A DNA stretch of 8,970 bases from an uncultured Collinsella sp. (lineage in GTDB: Bacteria; Actinomycetota; Coriobacteriia; Coriobacteriales; Coriobacteriaceae). This document shows positions 1 to 5,438 of the stretch, in pieces (the stretch's first letter is position 1; the number at the start of each line of letters is the position of its first letter). The stretch lies in assembly GCA_900547025.1 (NCBI GenBank), contig UREZ01000076.1, positions 1 to 8,970 of the forward strand, written 5' to 3'. The position numbers and the translations under genes are program-made. Under the pieces are notes generated by a model. The model saw only the letters and a program-made list of their open reading frames with translations. It did not search any database and had not been told where the DNA came from.

Positions 1-114
1 GTACATGTACGGATGAATATGGGAGGTGTTCGGATGAAGTTGATATTCAAGGGTTCAAATCGACGCGCCAAAGAAATAAAAATTTCTCTAGCACGCGGCG
101 AAAATCTTTGTTAC

Positions 115-120
115 TATAGT
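115..120 (+). promoter_or_regulatory. Candidate -10 box of the tRNA-Pro gene
   Basis: TATAGT matches the sigma-70/SigA -10 consensus at five of six positions and lies 8 bases before the mature tRNA 5' end, as expected for a short-leader tRNA promoter. The stretch upstream (about 70-87) is A/T-rich, with a small AGAAAT/ATTTCT inverted repeat that could act as an UP-like element. No convincing -35 hexamer is visible at 16-18 bp spacing, so the call is tentative. Confidence 0.35.
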
Positions 121-128
121 CGAGCTAA

Positions 129-205
129 CGGGTTGTGGCTCAGTTTGGTAGAGCACTGCGTTCGGGACGCAGGGGTCGCTGGTTCAAATCCAGTCAACCC
201 GACCA
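129..205 (+). tRNA. tRNA-Pro (anticodon CGG)
   Basis: The sequence folds as a complete cloverleaf. The 7-bp acceptor stem pairs 129-135 with 195-201 without a mismatch. The D arm is GCTC/GAGC (138-141 with 151-154). The anticodon stem CTGCG/CGCAG (156-160 with 168-172) encloses the loop TTCGGGA, giving anticodon CGG at 163-165, which reads the proline codon CCG. The T arm is 178-182 with 190-194 around TTCAAAT, with one G-U pair. The discriminator is A202 and CCA is encoded at 203-205. The C1-G72 acceptor pair and the CGGG anticodon region fit bacterial proline tRNAs. It appears to be transcribed alone, with its own terminator 11 bases downstream. Confidence 0.97.
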
Positions 206-216
206 GAGCATGAGGA

Positions 217-244
217 GGGACCGCTTCTTGCGGTCCCTTTTTTT
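217..244 (+). terminator. Intrinsic terminator of the tRNA-Pro transcript
   Basis: The perfect 8-bp stem GGGACCGC/GCGGTCCC (217-224 with 230-237) has a TTCTT loop and is followed by seven T (238-244). This is a textbook Rho-independent terminator on the + strand. Confidence 0.93.
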
Positions 245-252
245 AGCTAGTG

Positions 253-281
253 TTGTGATACCGCGATACCCGCGGTATACT
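253..281 (+). promoter_or_regulatory. Probable SigA-type promoter of tatA
   Basis: TTGTGA (253-258; four of six to TTGACA) and TATACT (276-281; five of six to TATAAT) are separated by exactly 17 bp. Transcription would start near 288, leaving a leader of about 30 nt with the tatA ribosome binding site GGAGG at 308-312. The promoter lies directly after the tRNA terminator, consistent with a separate transcription unit. Confidence 0.65.
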
Positions 282-317
282 CATTCGAGCTTGTCTCGCT
301 GTATTGTGGAGGTCTAC

Positions 318-593
318 ATGTTTGGACTGAGGGCTCCTGAGCTCATCATTATTCTCGTCGTTGTCCTGATTATCTTCGGGCCCAAGAACCTGCCGAAGCT
401 CGGCAAGTCCCTCGGCTCTACCGTCAAGAATATCCGTGAGGGTATGGAGGGCGACGATAAGGCCGAGACCAAGCAGGCCGAGGAGGTCGTGGTCGAGCAG
501 TCCGAGGAGGACAAGGAGATCGCTGAGCTCGAGGCCAAGCTCGCTGCTGCCAAGAAGAAGCAGGCAGAGGACAGCGACGCGGACGCAGAGTAG
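318..593 (+). CDS. tatA: Twin-arginine translocase subunit TatA/TatE family
   Basis: This 91-residue protein forms the Tat export pore that moves folded proteins with RR signal peptides across the membrane. It has a very short N-terminus, one hydrophobic helix at about residues 8-19 with acidic Glu8 near its start, then the hinge FGPKNLPKLG with Phe20-Gly21 at the positions diagnostic for TatA. An amphipathic helix (about 23-42) follows, then a highly charged Glu/Lys-rich tail that is probably disordered or coiled coil. FG rather than the TatB-like LGP favours TatA, although Gram-positive TatA can do both jobs. ATG318 was chosen because GGAGG lies 5 bases upstream and the protein begins right at the family N-terminus; the open frame upstream runs through the tRNA and is not coding. 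No tatC is present nearby. It has its own promoter and terminator, so it is probably monocistronic. Confidence 0.93.
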   Translation: MFGLRAPELIIILVVVLIIFGPKNLPKLGKSLGSTVKNIREGMEGDDKAETKQAEEVVVEQSEEDKEIAELEAKLAAAKKKQAEDSDADAE

Positions 594-618
594 TCCCATC
601 CCTTTGGGGTGAGCACCT

Positions 619-651
619 GACCGGCTTGCCCGCAGGCTAGCCGGTCTTTTT
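619..651 (+). terminator. Intrinsic terminator after tatA
   Basis: GACCGGCT (619-626) pairs with AGCCGGTC (639-646). The stem continues as GCC/GGC (628-630 with 635-637) after one T-T mismatch, with a CGCA tetraloop. Five T follow (647-651), then a further T-rich stretch. It ends the tatA transcript 26 bases after the stop codon. Confidence 0.9.
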
Positions 652-699
652 CGTTTTGTTGACAGTTGATTGTTTGATCAGAGTTGGGGAGATATCCGT

Positions 700-1170
700 A
701 TGGACGCAAGCCAGATCGTACTGACCGCTGAGGGCCGCCAGAAGCTCGTCGAGGAGCTCGCTTGGCGTGAGGGCGATTACGCCAAGGAGATCGTCGAGGA
801 CATCAAGGAAGCCCGCGCGTTCGGCGACCTTTCGGAGAACTCCGAGTACGACGCCGCTAAGGACAAGCAGGCCCAGAACGCCGCTCGTATTGCCGAGATC
901 CAGGCCATCCTCGCCAACGCTCAGGTTGCTGCCACCACGGGCGACCTGACCGTCTCCATCGGTTCCACCGTTTCGCTGATTGATCCCAACGGCGAGGTCA
1001 TGGAAGTCACGCTCGTCGGTACCACCGAGACCAACTCGCTCGAGCACAAGATTTCCAACGAGTCTCCGGTCGGTCACGCCATCATCGGTCACGGCGAGGG
1101 CGACTCCGTCGAGGTCGTTACGCCTTCCGGCAAGACTCGCGTCTACACCATCGCCAAGATCGCACGCTAG
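700..1170 (+). CDS. greA: Transcription elongation factor GreA
   Basis: This 156-residue protein matches the usual GreA length of about 158. GreA enters the secondary channel of RNA polymerase and stimulates cleavage of backtracked RNA, rescuing stalled complexes. The N-terminal part (about 1-77) is the antiparallel coiled coil. Its tip motif GDLSENSEY (42-50) carries acidic Asp43 and Glu46, equivalent to the Mg-coordinating Asp41 and Glu44 of E. coli GreA. The C-terminal FKBP-like domain (about 82-156) shows the conserved block SNESPVGHAIIGHGEGD and the terminal strand VYTIAKI. The ATG at 700 is preferred over an in-frame TTG at 670 because GGGGAG (686-691) lies 8 bases before it and the product then starts at the family N-terminus. 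lysS begins 79 bases downstream, so co-transcription is possible and would depend on the hairpin between them. Confidence 0.96.
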   Translation: MDASQIVLTAEGRQKLVEELAWREGDYAKEIVEDIKEARAFGDLSENSEYDAAKDKQAQNAARIAEIQAILANAQVAATTGDLTVSIGSTVSLIDPNGEVMEVTLVGTTETNSLEHKISNESPVGHAIIGHGEGDSVEVVTPSGKTRVYTIAKIAR

Positions 1171-1198
1171 ACCACGGTCCCGCGTAAAGGTATGTTTT

Positions 1199-1231
1199 CG
1201 CTCCCTGGGACCGAATCCTGGGGAGCGTTTT
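1199..1231 (+). terminator. Terminator-like hairpin between greA and lysS (possible attenuator)
   Basis: CGCTCCC (1199-1205) pairs with GGGAGCG (1221-1227). The stem continues inward through two G-U pairs and GGA/TCC (1208-1210 with 1216-1218) to a CCGAA loop, about 12 pairs in all. TTTT (1228-1231) and, after AG, TTT follow. The T run is short and interrupted, so termination may be partial. The lysS ribosome binding site begins only 6 bases further on. The segment CGGTCCC at 1175-1181 is the exact complement of 1207-1213 inside this hairpin, giving an alternative fold that would break it. No T-box or known riboswitch fits in the 79-nt gap. Confidence 0.65.
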
Positions 1232-1249
1232 AGTTTGAGGAGCTAACTT

Positions 1250-3214
1250 ATGGCAGAGAACCAGAACGCCGCCGATCAGGCATCGACGCTCAACGACGAG
1301 CGCGCCACCCGCCTGGCCAAGCGCGCCGCCCTGTTCGAGGCGGGCCAGAACCCCTATCCTGAGCACTCTGAGCTTGAGGACTACGTCGCCGATATCGAGA
1401 CTAAGTACGCCGATCTTGCCGATGGTGAGGACACCGAGGATGTCGTGAAGATCGCCGGCCGTGTGGTCGCCAAGCGCGGTCAGGGCAAGATCATGTTCAT
1501 CGTCGTGCGCGATGCGACTGCCGAGATTCAGCTGTTCTGCCGCATCAACGACATGGACGAGGCTGCCTGGAATACGCTCAAGGCCCTCGACCTGGGCGAC
1601 ATCCTGGGCGTGACCGGCGTGGTCGTGCGCACCCAGCGCGGCCAGCTTTCCGTTGCCCCTAAGAGCGCGACCCTGCTTTCCAAGGCCGTTCGTCCGCTGC
1701 CCGAGAAGTTCCACGGTCTTTCCGACAAGGAGACCCGCTATCGCCAGCGCTATGTCGACCTGATCGCCAACGACGACGTTCGCGAGACCTTCCGTAAGCG
1801 TTCGCAGATTCTCTCCACCTTCCGTCGCTTTATGGAGTCCGACGGCTACATGGAGGTCGAGACCCCCATCTTGCAGACCATCCAGGGCGGTGCTACTGCC
1901 AAGCCGTTCATCACGCACTTCAACGCGCTCGATCAGGAGTGCTACCTGCGTATTGCCACCGAGCTGCACCTCAAGCGCTGCATCGTCGGTGGTTTTGAGC
2001 GCGTGTTCGAGATCGGCCGCATCTTCCGTAACGAGGGCATGGACCTTACCCACAACCCCGAGTTCACCACGATGGAGGCCTACCGTGCCTTCTCCGACCT
2101 CGAGGGCATGAAGGCACTCGCCCAAGGTGTCATCAAGGCTGCCAACAAGGCCATCGGCAACCCCGAGGTCATCGAGTACCAGGGCCAGACCATCGACCTT
2201 TCTGGTGAGTGGGCCAGCCGTCCCATGACCGACATCGTCTCCGACGTGCTCGGCAAGCAGGTCACCATCGACACGCCGGTCGAGGAGCTTGCTGCCGCCG
2301 CGCGCGAGAAGGGCCTGGAGATCAAGCCCGAGTGGACTGCCGGCAAGATCATCGCCGAGATTTACGATGAGCTGGGCGAGGACACCATCGTCAACCCCAC
2401 GTTCGTGTGCGATTACCCCATCGAGGTCAGCCCGCTCGCCAAGCGTTTTGAGGACGACCCGCGTTTGACCCACCGCTTTGAGCTGGTCATCGCCGGCCAC
2501 GAGTACGCCAACGCATTCTCCGAGCTCAACGACCCGGTCGACCAGGCTGAGCGCTTTGCTGCCCAGATGGCCGAGAAGGCCGGCGGCGACGATGAGGCTA
2601 TGGAGTATGACGAGGACTACGTGCGCGCCCTCGAGTACGGTATGCCTCCCGCGGGCGGCATTGGCATTGGTATCGACCGCGTGGTCATGCTGCTTACCAA
2701 CCAGGCTTCTATCCGCGACGTGCTGCTGTTCCCGCACATGAAGCCCGAGAAGGGTTTCCAGTCCGGTGCCGCTGCCGCCAAGGCTGCCGAGGCCGGCAAC
2801 GCCGCGAGCCCATTCGTTAAGTCGCTTAAGCCCACGCTCGATTACTCCAAGATCGCCGTTGAGCCGCTGTTTGAGGAGTTCGTCGACTTTGATACCTTCT
2901 CCAAGAGCGACTTCCGCGCTGTGAAGGTCAAGGCATGCGAGGCCGTCAAGAAGTCCAAGAAGCTGCTGAACTTTACGCTCGACGACGGCACCGGCACCGA
3001 CCGCACCATCCTCTCCGGTATTCACGCTTATTACGAGCCCGAGGACCTGGTTGGCAAGACCTTGCTCGCCATCACCAACCTGCCTCCGCGCAAGATGATG
3101 GGTATTCCCAGCTGCGGCATGCTGATCAGCGCTGTCCACGAGGAGGAGGGCGAGGAGCGCCTCAACCTGATCCAGCTCGACGCCTCCATCCCCGCCGGCG
3201 CAAAGATGTACTAG
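1250..3214 (+). CDS. lysS: Lysyl-tRNA synthetase (class II) with C-terminal EMAPII/Trbp111-type tRNA-binding domain
   Basis: This cytosolic enzyme charges tRNA-Lys with lysine using ATP. It is 654 residues long, against about 500 for a usual bacterial LysRS. Residues 1-60 are an N-terminal extension helix, and about 65-145 form the OB-fold anticodon-binding domain (VKIAGRVVAKRGQGKIMF). The class II catalytic core follows: motif 1 around DGYMEVETPILQ (198-209), motif 2 FEIGRIFRNEGMDLTHNPEF (253-272) and motif 3 with GIGIGIDR (470-477). After the normal end (LLFPHMKPE, to about 500) an Ala-rich linker leads to residues 540-654. These match the tRNA-binding OB fold found at the C-terminus of MetRS and in Trbp111/EMAPII, with SDFRAVKVKACE, ILSGI and LPPRKMMGIPSCGMLISA. 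The start is supported by GAGGAG (1237-1242), 7 bases upstream. The codon use is strongly biased, as in highly expressed genes. A long open frame on the opposite strand is a by-product of that bias. Confidence 0.97.
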   Translation: MAENQNAADQASTLNDERATRLAKRAALFEAGQNPYPEHSELEDYVADIETKYADLADGEDTEDVVKIAGRVVAKRGQGKIMFIVVRDATAEIQLFCRINDMDEAAWNTLKALDLGDILGVTGVVVRTQRGQLSVAPKSATLLSKAVRPLPEKFHGLSDKETRYRQRYVDLIANDDVRETFRKRSQILSTFRRFMESDGYMEVETPILQTIQGGATAKPFITHFNALDQECYLRIATELHLKRCIVGGFERVFEIGRIFRNEGMDLTHNPEFTTMEAYRAFSDLEGMKALAQGVIKAANKAIGNPEVIEYQGQTIDLSGEWASRPMTDIVSDVLGKQVTIDTPVEELAAAAREKGLEIKPEWTAGKIIAEIYDELGEDTIVNPTFVCDYPIEVSPLAKRFEDDPRLTHRFELVIAGHEYANAFSELNDPVDQAERFAAQMAEKAGGDDEAMEYDEDYVRALEYGMPPAGGIGIGIDRVVMLLTNQASIRDVLLFPHMKPEKGFQSGAAAAKAAEAGNAASPFVKSLKPTLDYSKIAVEPLFEEFVDFDTFSKSDFRAVKVKACEAVKKSKKLLNFTLDDGTGTDRTILSGIHAYYEPEDLVGKTLLAITNLPPRKMMGIPSCGMLISAVHEEEGEERLNLIQLDASIPAGAKMY

Positions 3215-3216
3215 GG

Positions 3217-3246
3217 GGTTACGGCGTTTTACCAAACGCCGTAACC
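3217..3246. repeat. Perfect 13-bp inverted repeat just after the lysS stop
   Basis: GGTTACGGCGTTT (3217-3229) and its exact complement (3234-3246) flank the loop TACC. The structure starts two bases after the lysS stop codon. No T run follows on either strand, so it is not a canonical intrinsic terminator. It may protect the lysS mRNA 3' end or be part of a repeat element together with the structures downstream. Confidence 0.85.
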
Positions 3247-3258
3247 GCTCGACGCTGC

Positions 3259-3358
3259 GCGACGTCCAGAGCGACAATTTGTCATTCAAAAGGCAAGGCA
3301 TGACCAGAAGGTCTATGCCTTGCCTTTTTCATGCCAACTTGTTCGCCCTGGACGTCGC
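3259..3358. repeat. Long imperfect inverted repeat enclosing the lysS terminator
   Basis: The arm at 3259-3274 (GCGACGTCCAGAGCGA) pairs with 3343-3358 at 15 of 16 positions, including an unbroken 11-bp block. The central 68 bases contain the small palindrome GACAA-T-TTGTC (3273-3283) and the strong terminator hairpin at 3288-3328. The whole forms a nested stem-loop of about 100 bases. The arrangement resembles a REP/MITE-type element or an extended terminator; the sequence alone does not decide which. Confidence 0.7.
3288..3329 (+). terminator. Strong intrinsic terminator of lysS
   Basis: A 14-bp perfect stem (3288-3301 with 3315-3328) is topped by GACC/GGTC around an AGAA loop, with one bulged T at 3314. 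The 3' side ends in five T (3325-3329). The 5' side begins with four A, so weak termination from the opposite strand is also possible. Confidence 0.92.
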
Positions 3359-3550
3359 TCGCTGTCCGTCCTCTATCTGCGGCGTTGACTTGGTTGACAC
3401 TTAGAACATCGATGTAGTCATTGGGGACGTTCTTAAACGACTACTCAATGGCTATTGCGCACATGGTTCGCATGACAGCCGTCTCTTTTATGTTTCCTTT
3501 AGCCGTTGCTGCCTAGGATGGGGGTTAGTCGGCAGGAAGGGAGCGTCTAT
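3359..3550 (+). other. Intergenic leader region of thrE, no gene seen
   Basis: No convincing open frame is present. TTGACA at 3394-3399 is a perfect -35 hexamer, but no good -10 box follows at 15-19 bp. A palindrome CATCGATG (3407-3414) and a short inverted repeat GTAGTC/GACTAC (3414-3419 with 3439-3444) lie just downstream of it and could be a regulator site. The real thrE promoter is probably in this stretch but I cannot place it. GGAAGGGAG (3535-3543) is the thrE ribosome binding site. Confidence 0.4.
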
Positions 3551-5119
3551 ATGGACGACGCGAGCGAGCGTGCAATCGAAGAGGACATGCTCGATCAGTT
3601 CAATTACTTTGATGATGAGGATGAGGAGCTAATCGACCGTCGCGAGCCAGCGCCGCTTGATTCCTTTGATTTGGTCGATGAAGAGGCTGATGAGGTTGAG
3701 GGTGAATCAGTGGAGCCCCCACAGCCTTCGCGCCTTGACTCGCTGCTTTCGAGAGCTCCCATGCACCACGGCGTTCGTGCCGGCGCGCTCCATATGAAAA
3801 CTGACTGGCACCAGATCGTGACGGCAGGCGATGAGCTTGCCGTCGATGCTCCGCTTACCGATAAGTCATCCATCATCTGCCGCACCGGCATGCTTATGCT
3901 GGCAAGCGGAACGGGTGCCTGGCGCGTGCGCGATACCATGAATCGTGTTGCTGCCGTACTGGGCGTCACGATTCACGTCGACCTGAGTCTTCTGTCGTTT
4001 GAGTGCACCTGCATCGAAGATGGCCACTGCTTTAACGAGGTTGTCAGCCTGCCCACAACGGGAGTCAATACCCATCGCATTTGGATGATGGAGAGTTTCC
4101 TCAAGGAAATCGAGACCTATGGTCGTCGCTTCACGGTACACGAATACCACGAGATGCTCAAGACCGTTGAGAGCTCGAAGCCCGATTACGCTTCCTGGCA
4201 ACAGGGCCTTGCGGCAGCCTGTGCTTGCGGCGCCTTCGTCTTCTTGCTCGGCGGCGGCCCTATCGAGATGGCCTGCGCATTCGTAGGCGCTGGTGTCGGT
4301 AACTTTGCTCGCTCCCATATTCTCAAGCAGGGTCTTGGCCAGTTTAGCGCGCTGACGACTGGTGTTGCGCTCGCTTGCGTTTCGTATCTGCTGGCATTGC
4401 TCGGCCTTGGCCAGGTCATACCGGGGGCAATGTCGCACCAAGAAGGCTATATCGGCGCCATGCTCTTTGTGATTCCCGGCTTTCCCCTCATTACGGCAGG
4501 CCTCGACATCGCTAAGCTCGATATGCGAAGCGGCATTGAACGTCTTTCGTATGCTGTGTCGATTATTGTGATGGCGACCCTCGTAGGTTGGATGGTTGCC
4601 GAATGTGTGGGGCTGGCACCGGATGATTTTGCCCCGCTCGGCCTTTCGCCGCTTGCTCTTACGCTCCTGCGCGTGGTGATGAGCTTCGTTGGCGTATTCG
4701 GCTTCTCGGTGATGTTCAACAGCCCGGTAAAGATGGCCGCGGCAGCTGGGCTGATCGGCGCCGTGTCCAATACCTTGCGCCTTACGCTCGTCGATGCGCC
4801 GACGATGTTTCCCTTCCTGGGCCTCAGCGCGGGAATGCCTCCCGAGGCGGCAGCGTTTATCGGCGCGCTGGTATCGGGGCTGCTGGCAAGCTTGGCCGAA
4901 GTCAAGCTCACCTACCCACGTATCGCCCTCACGGTGCCATCAATTGTCATTATGGTGCCGGGCCTGTATCTGTATCGCTCGATGTACTACATGTGCACCT
5001 TCGATACGGTCAATATGCTCGGTTGGTTTGTGCGTGCAGTGCTCATCGTGGCGTTTTTGCCCGTTGGTCTGGGTGTGGCACGTACACTCACCGACCCTCG
5101 CTGGCGCCACACCAGCTAA
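3551..5119 (+). CDS. ThrE-family threonine/serine exporter (fused two-domain type)
   Basis: This 522-residue integral membrane protein resembles Corynebacterium ThrE, which exports threonine and serine by proton exchange. Residues 1-80 are a hydrophilic, very acidic tail (DDEDEE near 21-26). About 104-210 form the soluble part of the DUF1212/ThrE domain, including the family-like segment SGTGAWRVRDTM (119-130). Membrane helices follow from about 215 to 355, with the signature IPGFPLITAGLDI (308-320). The second, ThrE_2/DUF3815-like half has helices from about 367 to 510, with the conserved PGLYLYRSMY segment (470-479). Many bacteria split these halves into two proteins; here they are one. ATG3551 is chosen over an in-frame TTG at 3506 and an ATG at 3518 because only it has a ribosome binding site at good spacing (7 bases). 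The true substrate is not provable from sequence; threonine and serine are inferred from the family. Confidence 0.88.
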   Translation: MDDASERAIEEDMLDQFNYFDDEDEELIDRREPAPLDSFDLVDEEADEVEGESVEPPQPSRLDSLLSRAPMHHGVRAGALHMKTDWHQIVTAGDELAVDAPLTDKSSIICRTGMLMLASGTGAWRVRDTMNRVAAVLGVTIHVDLSLLSFECTCIEDGHCFNEVVSLPTTGVNTHRIWMMESFLKEIETYGRRFTVHEYHEMLKTVESSKPDYASWQQGLAAACACGAFVFLLGGGPIEMACAFVGAGVGNFARSHILKQGLGQFSALTTGVALACVSYLLALLGLGQVIPGAMSHQEGYIGAMLFVIPGFPLITAGLDIAKLDMRSGIERLSYAVSIIVMATLVGWMVAECVGLAPDDFAPLGLSPLALTLLRVVMSFVGVFGFSVMFNSPVKMAAAAGLIGAVSNTLRLTLVDAPTMFPFLGLSAGMPPEAAAFIGALVSGLLASLAEVKLTYPRIALTVPSIVIMVPGLYLYRSMYYMCTFDTVNMLGWFVRAVLIVAFLPVGLGVARTLTDPRWRHTS

Positions 5120-5121
5120 TT

Positions 5122-5150
5122 GGTGCAAAGGGGACAGGTTACTTTGCACC
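5122..5150. repeat. REP-like hairpin abutting the thrE stop
   Basis: GGTGCAAAG (5122-5130) and its exact complement CTTTGCACC (5142-5150) surround the 11-base loop GGGACAGGTTA. The hairpin starts two bases after the thrE TAA. The loop and 3' arm read GGGACAGGTTACTTTGCACC. To my recollection GGGACAGGT-type sequences occur in dispersed repeats associated with REP-linked Y1 transposases in several phyla, but no transposase is present here and that link is inference. No T run follows, so it is not a standard terminator. Confidence 0.7.
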
Positions 5151-5231
5151 CCCAATGAGTTGCGGTGAAATAGGGACTGAATTGCTGCTTAAAGGGTCAA
5201 AACAGTCCGTATTCCACCGCAACTTATGGGG
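5150..5231. repeat. Long imperfect inverted repeat (MITE/REP-like) after thrE
   Basis: The arms 5158-5179 and 5203-5224 pair at 20 of 22 positions, including the perfect 10-bp block AGTTGCGGTG/CACCGCAACT. With one bulged A the pairing extends outward to CCCC (5150-5153) with GGGG (5228-5231), giving arms of about 30 nt around a 23-nt loop. Directly downstream are nine consecutive G (5234-5242). Together with the adjoining hairpin it forms a compact structured block, flanked by the octamer ATTGGTGC at 5119-5126 and 5246-5253. No coding capacity is seen. Confidence 0.75.
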
Positions 5232-5253
5232 TCGGGGGGGGGATTATTGGTGC

Positions 5254-5343
5254 CCTGCATCTCCATAAACTCAACGCTTACGAAGCGCGCGCCGTTCGTG
5301 TTAGGGTAGTTCCACCACATAAGTAGTCGCAGACGCACGTACC
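5254..5343 (+). promoter_or_regulatory. Structured leader upstream of the DUF2798 gene, candidate promoter
   Basis: No gene is visible. TAGGGT (5302-5307) keeps the most conserved -10 positions (T1, A2, T6) and has TTACGA (5278-5283) 18 bp upstream, so a weak promoter is possible. The stretch forms competing small hairpins (CGCTT/AAGCG at 5275-5287; ACGAA/TTCGT at 5280-5299). The segment 5292-5300 can pair with 5343-5351 in the 5' arm of the downstream terminator (nine pairs, two of them G-U), which would act as an antiterminator. It matches no riboswitch class that I recognise. Confidence 0.3.
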
Positions 5344-5394
5344 ACGGGCGGGCGAGATGAAGTCCCAACAGCTCCATCTTGCCCGCCCGTTTTT
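5344..5394 (+). terminator. Strong intrinsic terminator in front of the DUF2798 gene
   Basis: A 16-bp stem (5344-5359 with 5375-5390) has one G-U pair and a GC-rich base ACGGGCGGGC/GCCCGCCCGT, followed by five T (5390-5394). It lies 225 bases after thrE and only 45 bases before the next start codon. It may end read-through from thrE, or attenuate a transcript starting in the leader just upstream. Confidence 0.9.
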
Positions 5395-5438
5395 GTTGCG
5401 TGGTGCCGCGGCGTAACACAGAAAGGACAATGCCCTTT

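Noticed and set aside
52..61. GGTTCAAATC repeated from the tRNA T arm (181-190), suggesting a tRNA remnant or attachment site
   Set aside because: No T-stem or acceptor pairing surrounds the upstream copy, and the motif is the generic T-loop box. Ten bases are not enough for an att site.
13..213. Small + strand frame at the left edge
   Set aside because: It runs through the complete tRNA-Pro gene and has no domain. The GGGAGG before its second Met is the only support.
659..664. Perfect TTGACA before greA
   Set aside because: It overlaps the end of the terminator T-rich tail, and no acceptable -10 box lies 15-19 bp downstream, so a promoter is not supported.
1118..3301. A 727-codon open frame on the - strand covering all of lysS
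   Set aside because: It mirrors the lysS reading frame, has a composition dominated by Leu, Gly, Val, Asp and His with no recognisable domain, and exists because lysS codon bias leaves few antisense stops. lysS itself is an unmistakable synthetase.
3217..3358. CRISPR-like or tandem repeat array after lysS
   Set aside because: The repeats are inverted and nested, with no regular direct repeat and spacer pattern and no cas genes.
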